Shown: piece by piece, positions 31,200 to 41,570 of the stretch
Layout: the number at the start of each line of letters is the position of its first letter
How positions within the stretch are numbered: position 1 is the first letter of the stretch
Assembly (NCBI GenBank): GCA_039519185.1
Contig: CM076847.1
Coordinates: forward strand, 55,497,708-55,561,707
DNA: 64,000 nucleotides
Origin: Astragalus membranaceus
Taxonomy: Eukaryota; Streptophyta; Magnoliopsida; Fabales; Fabaceae
Reading direction: 5' to 3'
The notes under the pieces: generated by a model
Seen by the model: the letters and a program-made list of their open reading frames with translations, nothing else
The model's database searches: none
What the model was told of the DNA's origin: nothing
Translations under genes and position numbers: made by a program

Positions 31200-33737
31200 T
31201 GTAACAGCCGCAAAATAATTAACCGAATTATTTGGATGTTAACCCAATTGAATTAATTTAGTACTTAACCGGTAAATTTATCGAGTGCTAAAATTATTTA
31301 TTTGTGGTCATCGGATCGTTAACCGGATAATACGGACCAAGGAATTTTTGGAATCGAAATAGGAGATTTCGATCGATATGGTAATTTGACCGCGTTACAA
31401 CAAATATATTAAATAAATATATATATGTATACGTGGGTGTGTGTGAGTGAAGAGAAGAGAGAATTAATTAAATTAAATAAATATAAGTGTGTGTGTGTTA
31501 ATATGAAAGGAAAGAAATTAAAAGAATAGAAAGGAAAGAAGAGGGGAGGCGTGAAACAGAGAGAGGCCGAGGGGAGAAAAGAAAGAATGGAGAAAGTGAG
31601 AAAGGGAGGAAACGTAGAGGAAGAAGAGAAGAGGGAGAGAGAAGACCTCACCCAAACCTCAAGCTTCCTTCACCAAAAATGTTCCCCACATCCTTCTCTT
31701 CATTTTGACACCAAGATCTTCATCATCCATTCTTTATCCTCCATTTCACCATTTTCGAATTTGGAGAGGGAGGAGAAGAAATGTTGTGTTGTCTTCCTCA
31801 TCAAGTGTCCTAGAGGTTAGGGAAGTCGAATATGTGGTTGGTTGCTAGCTTGGAATGAAGAATCAAAGGTTTCAAGAGTTAGGGTTAGAGGAATCAAGAT
31901 TTTTGGGTTATGGATGAATAGTAAATTGGGGGTTGAAGAAGATGAATAGTGCATTTTGGAGGTCTCGGGATTGAGCGGAAAGATTGAAAGCGGTTGCGGA
32001 CGTCGCCGGAGCGTGGAATGGATTCGGGGAACGTTCGTGTGGTTACTCGGTGATTTCGAGGTCTCGGAGTCGGTTCACGCTTCAAGGGTGAGTTCTACTC
32101 ACGTTTAGGATTTTTATGTTTCGAATTATTAATTAACTGTTTTATCGCTTTCGCTGGACTGGAATATTTCTGGATATTGTCTGTTTCGGATTAGGAATCG
32201 ATCGGAGCGAGTCTCGAGTTGTGTCGCGTTGAAATGGAATTTTCGGTGATTTGATTTCGAAAGATTTTGACTTAAAAACCGTTAATTGGGAAATATGTCG
32301 CGTTTTGATAAAATCCGTTTTGAATGAGTTTTTGATTGACTTGAATGATTGCGTGACTTTGATTGAAACTGTTTTTATGGTTGTTAAATCTGTTTTTAAT
32401 CGGAACAAGAATCGGAATTGAGCGGAATAGCGAATTTCGCAAGAAAACGGAAAACCTGCACTTTTCTGCAGAGGGTCGCGTCGCGACCCGTTCTCATCGC
32501 GTCGCGACCTGGCCCAGTTTTGTCACGCAAAATGTTTCTGTCGTTTTTCGCGTCGCGACGGTAGCAGTTCGCGTCGCGACGGTTTGCAGATTTTCAACAG
32601 TTTTTCACTGATTTTGTTTTCGCAATAACTTTTGATCCGGGAACCCGATTGAGGTGTTCTAAGATGCGTTGGAAAGCTTATTCCGAGGCCTAACTGAATA
32701 TTCTATTTTTAAGGCAAAATGAACTGTTTTTCATATTGAAAATTGTGTCGAAAAGCGGTCAACTAGAGTGCGAGTGTGAACTTGGATTTTATAAAACGTG
32801 GAATTAAAGTGTTTCATTGATTGTCTGATTTGATGGACCGTGGGTTCATAGTTCTGTAGATATATATATATATTATATCGAGTTTGGGTGACGACCCATG
32901 TTGACATACTAGGCGGGGCAGTCATGATCCCTTACCCTAGGCTCCGTGCCATTAGGAAACACTATTGGTAAGGGGGTTCACCGGGTTTGGAAGCGGTTAC
33001 GCAGTCGGTGTTATGCCAAATTGTTTGTTGTACGATTCACCGGGTTTGGAAGCGGTTACGCAGTCGGTGTCGTACTGAGTCACAACAGGTTCACCGGGTT
33101 TGGAAGCGGTAACGCAGTCGGTGATCTGTTGAATTGTTTGTTGTGCGGTTCACCGGGTTTGGAAGCGGTCACGCAGTCGGTGCCGTACTTTGTTTGTTGT
33201 GCGGTCCACCGGGAGTTAGCAGTCATGCAGTCGGTGTCGCACTGAGTTATAGCAGATTCCCCGGGAGTTAGCGGTCACGCAGTCGGTGCCGTGTTGAGTT
33301 AAAAATGTTTTCTTTTAAAACTGAACCGAGAGTGTTAGTAGGGGTTTCGGTAGAACTCACTGAGATTGTATCTCACTGTTTAAATGTTGTTGTTTTACAG
33401 AGACACAGGGACAGCGGAAATCCAAGAGGCACGAGTAGGTTGAGCTCGGACTGGTTGTTGATAGCCTAGCTTTATGTTTAAGCTTATTTCCCTTTTGTTG
33501 TCTGTACACTACAACTCTATGTATTAATGTTAAGTATTTATTTCCGCTTTCTTGTACGATATTGAACACTGTATTTCACTGATGGTTTATGGTCTTATTT
33601 ATGTTTAAGACTGTTCTATTGTTATTCAGTGAAATTTTATAGTGGTGTTCAGTATTTAAACAGGAAATATATCTCTGATTATTTTACGATGGTACACTTG
33701 GGTATTTTTTACTTGATAAAAATACCGGGGTGTTACA
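31200..33737 (+). mobile_element. Element E 3' LTR
   Basis: 2538 bp, nearly identical to the 5' LTR. I see A to T at about 32511 (versus 26012), A to C at about 32683 (versus 26184), and an AT tract four bases shorter near 32860. The module is 32886-32941 and the hairpin array 32979-33288. Confidence 0.95.
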
Positions 33738-34358
33738 ACTGGGGAAAGTTTAGTACTTGGACCTGAGCTAGTCAGAGAAACTACTGAGAAAGTGAAGGTG
33801 ATCCGGGAGAAAATGAAAACGTCGCAGAGTAGACAGAAGAGCTACCATGATAAGAGAAGGAAAGATTTAGAATTTGAAGCGGGTGACCACGTGTTCCTGA
33901 GGGTCACACCTATGACCAGTGTTGGGCGTGCGCTGAAATCGAAGAAGTTGACTCCTCGTTTCATTGGGCCGTATCAGATTACGGAAAAAGTTGGAAGTGT
34001 TGCATATCGGGTGGCCTTACCACCTAATCTTTCGAACTTGCACGACGTGTTTCATGTGTCGCAGCTTCGGAAGTATATTGCGGACCCGTCTCATGTGATT
34101 CAACCAGATGATGTGGAGGTGCGGGATAATCTCACTGTGGAGACTATGCCTGTACGAATTGAGGATCGTGAGGTGAAGACCTTACGAGATAAGGAGATCA
34201 ATCTGGTGAAGGTTGTTTGGTTTGGAGCAGCTGGTGAAAGCCTGACATGGGAGCTGGAGGATAAGATGCGAGAGTCGTATCCGGAGTTGTTTGAATCAGG
34301 TATGTTTTCGAGGACGAAAAATTCTAAGTGGGGGAGAGTTGTAACACCCCGAAAATAA
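33738..34358 (+). pseudogene. Element C pol, 3' part: integrase C-terminus and chromodomain-like segment
   Basis: After the TSD actgg the C pol frame resumes in phase (LVLGPELVRETTEKVKVIRE), with no stop up to its end. It carries the integrase C-terminal segment (SRQKSYHDKRRKDLEF, LTPRFIGPYQI, FHVSQLRKYI) and the chromodomain-like end (VKVVWFGAAGESLTWELEDK, YPELF). Compared with D, one extra base after the YPELF codons moves the natural stop out of frame, so translation would run through the polypurine tract into the LTR to 34358. Cut off from the gag start by E, it cannot be made as part of the polyprotein. Confidence 0.9.
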
Positions 34359-36818
34359 TTTAATTAATTTAATCAATTTATTTAAATAGAATTATTAATT
34401 TTTAGTTGAAGCGTAATTTAATTAATTAAGAGGGAAATATCATGTTTTGTGTAGGAGTGGGAACGAGTAGTGGTGAGGGTGTAGCTGTGAGCCCAACGCG
34501 TGAAAGGCCCACAGCTTAAACCCCAAGGGTATGCGAAACCCTCACTCTCAATTCACTTGGGGAAAAATCGAAATTGAGAGAGAGTGAGAAGTGAGGAGAG
34601 GCGCGGCGAAGAGAAGAGGGAAGGAGAAGAAGAATTGCGCAAGTTTCAAGGCTTTGCTCGTTGTGTTGCGGTAGTTACTCGTTGGTGCTTTCAATCGTAT
34701 TCTTCGGAGCCTACGTTTAAGAGGTAAGGGTGAGCATTTCGATTTAATATAATTGAGTATGTGATGGGTTTTGTGGGGTTTTTGATGTTGATGTGGATTT
34801 GAGGTGAATATGTGTAAAATTGATGAAGAATTGAATAAATTATGATGTTCTTTAATGAATGGTTGATGTTGTTATGTGTAATTTCGTGCTTTTGATGTTT
34901 GATGATGGTTGGGAAGGAATTATGATGTGATCATGCTGATTTTCGTGTAAAAGAAATTCTGCTGCATGTAAACTATTCGATGAAATGGCCATTGTGTGCG
35001 CATGTGGGGTGTTTTGGGTGAAACTTCGAGTTCTGGGCATATTTTACCGTGCCATCTTTTGCAATTGCGTGCCCAAATTCAATTTTAAACATTTTGGCTC
35101 GAGTGGTTTTATTTTTTGCACGTTTCATTTTGGAGTTGTCCCGGTGGGTGTTGCTGTGGCGCCATTGTGTGCGCATGTGGGGTGTTTTTGGGTGAAACTT
35201 CGAGTTCTGGGCTTATTTTACCGTGCCATCTTTTGCAATTGCGTGCCCAAATTCAATTTTAAACATTTTGGCTCGAGTGGTTTTATTTTTGCACGTGTCA
35301 TTTTGGAGTTGTCCCGGTGGGTGTTGCTGTGGCGCCATTGTGTGCGCATGTGGGGTGTTTTTGGGTGAAACTTCGAGTTCTGGGCATATTTTACCGTGCC
35401 ATCTTTTGCAATTGCGTGCCCAAATTCAATTTTAAACATTTTGGCTCGAGTGGTTTTATTTTTGGACGTGTCATTTTGGAGTTGTCCCGGTGGGTGTTGC
35501 TGTGGCGCCATTGTGTGCGCATGTGGGGTGTTTTTGGGTGAAACTTCGAGTTCTGGGCATATTTTACCGTGCCATCTTTTGCAATTGCGTGCCCAAGTTC
35601 AATTTTAAACATTTTGGCTCGAGTGGTTTTATTTTTGCACGTGTCATTTTGGAGTTGTCCCGGTGGGTGTGTGTGTGTGGCGCTGCTGTGCGCGTGGTGC
35701 TGGTTGTTGCCTCTGGGCGCGCCTGGTGCGTGTGTTGCGTAGTGCTGGGCGCGCCTTGTGCGCTGCCCCGTACGCCAAAATTTTATGCCTGTGCCGGAAT
35801 TTTACCGAGAGTCCGGAAATAATATTTTAAACATAAAAATGCTGTTGTTTCCATAAATTAAGTTGCTGTCTTGCTGTTTTAATTAGATATATGAGCTGCT
35901 GTATTTATAAAATAAATGGGTCGCTGTTTTACAAAAAAAAAATGAGATGCTGTTTTTATGTTGTAAGGTGCTGTTTTCTCAAATTAAATGTGATGTTTAT
36001 GATGATGATATAATTGTGATGATTATGACGAGTACGCTCTATGAGTGTTTTTATGACGACGATGACGAGGACTCCAGGTGAGTGATTTGGTGTGGCACAT
36101 GTGTCCATAGTGTCTCATAGCATGTGCATATTATGACGAATAGGCTTCGGCCTCTTATTGACGTAAAACAGTGACGATGTGCCCATAGTGGCTTAATTAT
36201 GACGAGAATGGTACCATCATGCATATACCCAGGCGTGGGTTGCATTTCCATGCACATTCATGATTTATGACTTGTGGTAAAAATTGTGATTGAGTTAGTG
36301 TTCAGTGACGATGATGTTGGTGGTGATGACGATGTTGTATGACTATTTGCTCACATTACTCTATTATGTGCTTGATTATGTTTTGTTGAAATTCTCACCC
36401 TTTCTGCTTGGAATGTTGCTCTATTGTGGCAACGCTGCAGGTAACTGCGAGTGAAGGTCCTGCTGCCTTCTTTAATAGCTATTGGGATGTCTGTCGAGTC
36501 GCTCTCTGATACTGTGACACCTAGGGGGCGTGGTTGAAGTTTGTTAATTAATTAACTAATTGTTTAATGATTATGTCGATGATGTGAGACGTGTTTGAGT
36601 GGTGTTAGTGAGTTATTGTTTTATTCCGCTGTGATGTGATTTTTGGAGTTTAACTTTCATGACGGGTGTTTCGTTGCACAAACCTTGATGGGTGCAGTTG
36701 ATGAGTTTTGTTAATGACGATGTGGCATTTCTTTTCTACCAGTTAAATTAATTTTTGCGAAAAAGAAATTACTCTGATAAATGACGTGTAAATTATGGGG
36801 TAGAAGAGGGGTGTTACA
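34340..36818 (+). mobile_element. Element C 3' LTR
   Basis: 2479 bp, same length as the 5' LTR and about 98.5% like it by eye. The polypurine tract GTGGGGGAGAG lies at 34328-34338. It has the 173-bp repeats at 34988-35679, the GC-rich cluster at about 35681-35775 and the hairpin at 36415-36433. Confidence 0.95.
34988..35679 (+). repeat. Four tandem 173-bp repeats in C 3' LTR
   Basis: Starts at 34988, 35161, 35334 and 35507, period 173. Same copy number as in the 5' LTR, so the array was already there when C inserted. Confidence 0.95.
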
Positions 36819-37670
36819 AAGGACGAAACGGTCATTGCACACTTATTTTTCCACCACTCCCTCCCTGCTGACCCAACATCCCTTACTCCCATGACCCACA
36901 CATTCATTATTTCTAGAATTTAAGAAAGAAAGAAAAGCTGAGAGAGGGAGGGTGAGAAGTCGAGAGAGAGAGAGAGAGTGAAGAAGAAGAGGGAAGATAA
37001 ACCCCAAACCTTCATGCATGTGCAAGTTTTTGATACCAAACTCTTTCATTTTTCTTCCTCTTCAATTTGTTACCAAAATCACTATCACAACCCTTCTAAA
37101 TCCCAATTCGCCATTGGTGAGCATCTCAAGCTCAACTTGACAAAAATTGAGTTCAAAGCTGTGCATGTCACTACTAGAGCAAGAGTACACCATTTCTAAA
37201 GATACACAGTAAGCTAAAATAGTTGTGAAGCCATAGGTTCAAAGTCAAATTCTGTTCTTAGGAATTGGGGCTGTTTGAGTTCGAGTTGAGGGGAAGGTTC
37301 GTGTTCGAGGATTGTTTGTGAGCTTACGGACGTTACTAGTTGAAATCTAGTTGTTGTTGGATGCGATTTTCATCGCCAAAGGTGAGTTCTATACTCGCTT
37401 AGGGGATTGTTTTCGAATTATGGCTTGCTTGTTTCGTTCCTGTTTTTAGTTTGCAAGTTTTCGTGTTAAAAATCGAATTTCGAAACCGTAATGTGTGAAG
37501 TGTTCGAATGATTGGTTATTTGATGATGTTATGATTGTTTGCAACTGATTATGTTACTGTTCTGGACTGAAATTATCTGTTTTGATGTCCGGGAATTAAT
37601 CAGAACTGGTATTGGAATGATCAGAACGATCAAGTTTTCAGGAAAAATCACAGTTTAGGGCTACTGTTGA

Positions 37671-37862
37671 ACACGCACGGGTCGTGCGCCCTAGTGGCAC
37701 GGACCGTGCGTCCTGTTCATAGGTTGCCTGTAAAATTTTAAAGACATGGCACGGACCGTGCGCCCCTAGGGCAGAAACCGTGCGTACTCTTCGTATTCGT
37801 GTTCAAAACTTTTTGAAAACACGCACGGATCGTGCGCCTCTTAAGCACGGACCGTGCGTAGG
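37671..37862 (+). repeat. GC-rich palindromic word cluster in X2
   Basis: Six words of the type CACGGACCGTGCG, CACGGGTCGTGCG or close variants (arms GCACG and CGTGC), 20-60 bases apart. Confidence 0.75.
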
Positions 37863-38146
37863 CTTCTGTTACCCAACTTCAAAACACGTACTTCATTGCA
37901 ATTGCCTATGTTTGGGTTGAATTGGGGAGAATTCCCTAGGTTATAAGTAAGGTAATATGAATTGGTGAAAACATTGTTTTAGCAACAGCGTGAGAGGAAA
38001 ACCTAAGTCACGATAATGAGATGGACTATAAGTTCATCAAAGCTAAGTTTAAGGTTTTTGCTAATGCAAACTTTGGTTCACACAAGTCAAGTTATTTCCT
38101 TAAAGAAAAGAAAGATGGCATACATATAATTATATATGTATATCAA

Positions 38147-38369
38147 GGGTGACGACCCCAAGGATTAGCATACTAGGGGAGGGGAAGTCATGAAAACCAA
38201 AACCTAGGCCCCATGAGGTTTTTGCCCACTAATTAGTGGTTAGTGGATTGAATTTACCAAAAGCCATAGACAAATAAAGAAAGTGGCTTGAGGTAAAGAT
38301 TGTACGTAGTCATCCAGAATCGGGCTACGAAAGAATTAGATACCTACGTAGTCGCTTATTAGGGCTACG
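38147..38369 (+). promoter_or_regulatory. Conserved LTR module and CGTAG/CTACG hairpin units in X2
   Basis: GGGTGACGACCCC, CATACTAGG, GGGG, AGTCATGA, CCTAGG (38147-38208), then two units starting CGTAG and ending CTACG (38305-38329 and 38347-38369), both perfectly paired. The stem bases differ from those in E, H and B, but the position after the module is the same. Confidence 0.6.
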
Positions 38370-38793
38370 AGTTCAAAGGTCAAGTATAATGAACCGCTAG
38401 TTTTAGTAAGGGGTCTCGGTAGGACTCACTGAGATAATGTTTATCTCACCCTTTATAATTGTGGTTTTTACAGAGAAACAGGGCAAGACAAAAGCGAAGA
38501 AGCACGGCTAGACGGTATGCCTTTTGGAGTTATTGAAGATTCAGTTTTATGATTTTGCCATTTTCCCTTTGTTGTCTTTGTAGTTTCGATTCTATAACTA
38601 TTATTCGCTAACAGTTGTAAATCGTTTCCGCTACTTATGTTTTGGATAATGAGGTTTAAGTGACCGTTGATAATTATTTATTGAAGTTTTCAGTTGTGTT
38701 CAATATTCCAGGCATACAAGTCAACTCTGATGTATACTAAGTTGTGCATCTTGATATTTCTACAATTTAGAAATATTAGGGTGTTACATTGGC

Positions 38794-38818
38794 TAAATGT
38801 GAAATTGGTAGGTGTTAT
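38794..38818 (+). mobile_element. LTR X1, middle segment
   Basis: 25 bases of X1 between the X2 right TSD and element D. Its last five bases (gttat, 38814-38818) are the D target-site duplication. Confidence 0.85.
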
Positions 38819-39750
38819 TGTAACACCCTAAAATTATTTAATTAATTTAATTAATTAAGTAATTGGGGATTTTATTTGACATTATTTGATATAATGTGAT
38901 TAATTAGAATTTTATTTATTTGGTGGTATTAGGAGGGAGTGGAGGCGCCACTTGCATGACTTGGGCTTAAGTGGAAAGCCCAAGCCCATGATCCACAATG
39001 TAGGCGAAGTGGTTAGCTAGTTGGGGGGCTAGGTTTTTGGTGGCCATTCGTGAAAACAAGAGAGAAAACGCAAGAAAGAAAGAAGAATAGCGTGAGATAG
39101 AGAGAGAGCAAGGAAGGGCGCCGTAAGGAGAGAAGAGGAAGAGGAGAGAAGTCGCAACCAAGGAAGAGCGAGAACGTGATCTTGTTGCTGTGGTCCTGTA
39201 CGTGACTATCTCCGGAGCCTCCGTTCTTCAATTTCGAGGTTAGGGGAGCTCTATCACTCTATTTAATAGTTCCTATGATGAGTCCTAGATCTAGGGTTAG
39301 AATAGAGTTCTTGATGCATTGTTGATGTTGGATTTTATATATAGATGTATGCGAATTGATGTATGCATGATTCTTGATGTTCTTGATGCTTTGTTGGTAT
39401 TTGGCCATTATATGTATGCGTGTATGCGAAGTGGGATTAATCATGAGACTGAAATTCTTGATGTGTATGCGTTTGTGTTGGTAAATTGTGACATTCGAAT
39501 TGAGCATGAAACTGAAATTGTGTTGGATGTTGCTTGTGTTGTTCGCAAAATTGGGTGGATGGTGTATAGGCGCCTAGGGCGCCAAGGGGATAGGGAAGAT
39601 AATGCCAATTGAATTTTTGAGAAATTGATTGAAATATGTGTATGTTTAGTTGCTGGGAAAATGTTGAGGTTTTATGATTTAGAATTGTTAAGAAAACAAT
39701 TTTCAGTATTAAAAAGCGTTTTGGGAAAATTCTGGATGTTGCTGCTGGTT

Positions 39751-40085
39751 TCTGGGCGCTGGGCGCCTATGCTGGGCGCTGGGCGCCTGTTCTGTGTTGT
39801 TGTTGCGCGTGGGGGCGCGCCTGGGCGCTAGGCGCCCGTGTCTGTGTGTGTTGCGCGCTGTGCGCGCCTGGGCGCTGGCGCCCGTGTTGTGTCTGTGTGT
39901 GCGTGTGCGCGCCTGGGCGCTGAGCGCCTATGGCGCTGTGCTGTGCGTGCGTTGCTGCGCCTGGGCGCTAGGCGCCCGTGTCATGTGTTGTTTGTTGCGC
40001 TGTGTGGCGCGCTGTTGCTCCTGGGCGCTGGGCGCCTGTGCACTTGTTGCCTGGTTGCCTGGACGCCTAAGGCGCCTGTTCCCTG
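39751..40085 (+). repeat. GC-rich GGCGC/GCGCC word array in D 5' LTR
   Basis: About a dozen words such as GGGCGCTAGGCGCCC and GGGCGCTGGGCGCC, many close to perfect palindromes, within 335 bases. Several open frames through it (cysteine-, arginine- and alanine-rich) are composition artefacts. The 3' LTR copy is 46886-47220. Confidence 0.8.
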
Positions 40086-40350
40086 GATGTTGCCTAATTT
40101 TTCCAAAATTGTTTTTATCATAACTTTTGACTTAGACGTCCGTTTTGAACGATTCGAAAAGTGTCATGAAGCTTTTTACGTTGTCTATTTGTGGGTTCAA
40201 TTTTTAAAATGAAAAAGTGTTAATTTCTGACTGTTTGTGGGCGCCCAAGTGGCTGTCCCCGGTGGTCGTCCCAGTGACATTGGAAAAATGACGTGGAACT
40301 CTTTAAAAATCCCTTTTGGTGTATAAACAACAGTTTTAAACACGGTAGTG

Positions 40351-40530
40351 TCAAAATGACTGTTTTGCCCCTAGTGGCCAAAGTTAATGATAATGATGTG
40401 TAAATGACGAGGATGCCCTTGGTGGCTAGTCAAATGACTGTTTTGCCCCTAGTGGCCAAAGTTAATGATAATGATGTGTAAATGACGAGGATGCCCTTGG
40501 TGGTTAGTCAAATGACGTTTTTGCCCTCAG
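40351..40530 (+). repeat. 78-bp tandem repeat in D 5' LTR
   Basis: Two near-identical copies start at 40351 and 40430, and a partial third at 40508. Each contains TTTTGCCCCTAGTGGCC and GACGAGGATGCCC. The same array is in the 3' LTR from 47486. Confidence 0.9.
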
Positions 40531-41012
40531 TGGCTAATGTTTGAGTTAAGTGATGATTATGTGTAAGTGACAATTAGGGCCTGAGTGGCTAAGTGAGGTT
40601 AAGGTCTAAGTGGCCTAGTGATGTTGTGTGATGATTATGAATTTGACAGGTGCTGTGCTCCGTGCGAGCAAACAGGTAAGTGATGGGTCACATTGTTGAC
40701 TGTGATCTGAGTAATTGTGTGATTTTGTGAAGTGAGTGGTGCATGTCATAGAGTCTCATGCCCATATGCATAAAACCCAGTGATGTTTTGAGGCCTGAGT
40801 GGCTAAGTGATGATGAGGCCTGAGTGGCTAAGCGACGTTTTGTGAAAAGGTACCTTCATGCATATACCCGCGAGTGGGTTGCATTTCATAAATCTACATG
40901 ACATGAGATGAGTTTGTACATGATGTGAATGATGACTGTGATGTGGATGTTTTGTGTATTGGATGCTGATTATTCTAGTGCGTAGCCTATGATTAGTGCT
41001 TATCATGTTTTC

Positions 41013-41075
41013 TATTATATAGACTGAAATGATGCTCACCCTTTCCTGTTTGAATGTTGCCCTCGTGTTGGTAAC
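41013..41075 (+). promoter_or_regulatory. Putative core promoter and leader hairpin of D
   Basis: TATTATATAG (TATA-like) at 41013-41022, CTCACC about 15 bases later, then GTTGCC, an 8-base loop and GGTAAC (41056-41075, one G-T pair). The spacing fits a transcription start just before the hairpin, but no start site is shown by sequence alone. Confidence 0.45.
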
Positions 41076-41463
41076 GTGCAGGTGATTCCCAGTGAAGGTA
41101 TTAGCTTCACTTTTCGAGTCGAGTCGTCATGCTCTGATACGTAGCACTCAGGGGGGATAATGAACTCGGCCTTTATTAATGAATTTTGATTATTTTGTCC
41201 ATGTGGACTATTTGGTTATGTTTTACAAATTTCCGCTGCGTAGTTGTTTGTGTTATGAGAAGTTTTATAAGTGACGTTAACCATGAGGCTTGAGTTTTTG
41301 ATATTGTGATGTGCTACGTGGACGTATTAATTTGAGTTAAACTGTTTTTAAAGTTGGATAAGCGACGTTTGATTTGAGTACGTGTAACATTTCCTATGAA
41401 CGAGATTTTTCAAACTCTGATTTTTATAAACAAAGTGACGGGTAGAAAGGGGTGTTACATTAG

Positions 41464-41475
41464 TGGTATCAGAGC
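41464..41475 (+). other. Primer binding site of element D
   Basis: TGGTATCAGAGC, four bases after the 5' LTR, complementary to initiator tRNA-Met. Confidence 0.96.
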
Positions 41476-41570
41476 AGTTCGGTCTGTCCGGCCGGTAGTT
41501 GAGTCGTCGTGTTGAGTAACATTGAGTTTGTTACTCGTTTCTGAATTCTGTTTTCTGTTGCAGTGCTAGA

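Larger units (their letters stand above)
24701..33737 (+). mobile_element. Ty3/gypsy element E: young, integrase-deleted, non-autonomous
   Basis: 9037 bp with a perfect TSD actgg (24696-24700, 33738-33742), inserted in the integrase gene of C. LTRs 24701-27242 and 31200-33737 differ, as far as I can see, by two substitutions and a 4-bp AT-repeat length change. The 3.96-kb interior has remnants of gag, protease, reverse transcriptase and RNase H with many stops and frameshifts. It stops matching pol in the integrase zinc-finger region, and a non-coding stretch runs to the polypurine tract. The contrast between fresh LTRs and a decayed interior points to mobilisation in trans. Confidence 0.93.
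18330..36818 (+). mobile_element. Ty3/gypsy element C (chromovirus, Tekay-like), split by E
   Basis: Flanked by a perfect TSD aagga (18325-18329, 36819-36823). It has two LTRs of 2479 bp each (18330-20808 and 34340-36818), primer binding site, gag-pol and polypurine tract. Without the 9-kb insert E (24701-33737) the element would be about 9.4 kb. I count roughly forty substitutions between the LTRs (about 1.5%), so C is clearly older than D and E, as the nesting requires. Confidence 0.95.
36824..38788 (+). mobile_element. Solo LTR X2, second segment
   Basis: Resumes after the TSD copy aagga and ends AGGGTGTTACA at 38788, followed by the TSD ttggc. It contains a purine-rich block (about 36920-37000), a GCACGGACCGTGC word cluster (37671-37862), an AT tract, the GGGTGACGACCC module (38147-38208) and two hairpin units with CGTAG/CTACG ends (38305-38329, 38347-38369). 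Confidence 0.9.
38819..41459 (+). mobile_element. Element D 5' LTR
   Basis: TGTAACACCC to GGGTGTTACA. Notable parts: a purine-rich block (about 39055-39170), a long GC-rich zone of GGCGC/GCGCC words (39751-40085) followed by ATAACTTTTGA, a 78-bp tandem repeat (40351-40530), a GGTACCTTCATGCATATACCC word (about 40849-40870), a TATA-like TATTATATAG (41013-41022) and the GTTGCC/GGTAAC hairpin (41056-41075). Confidence 0.95.
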
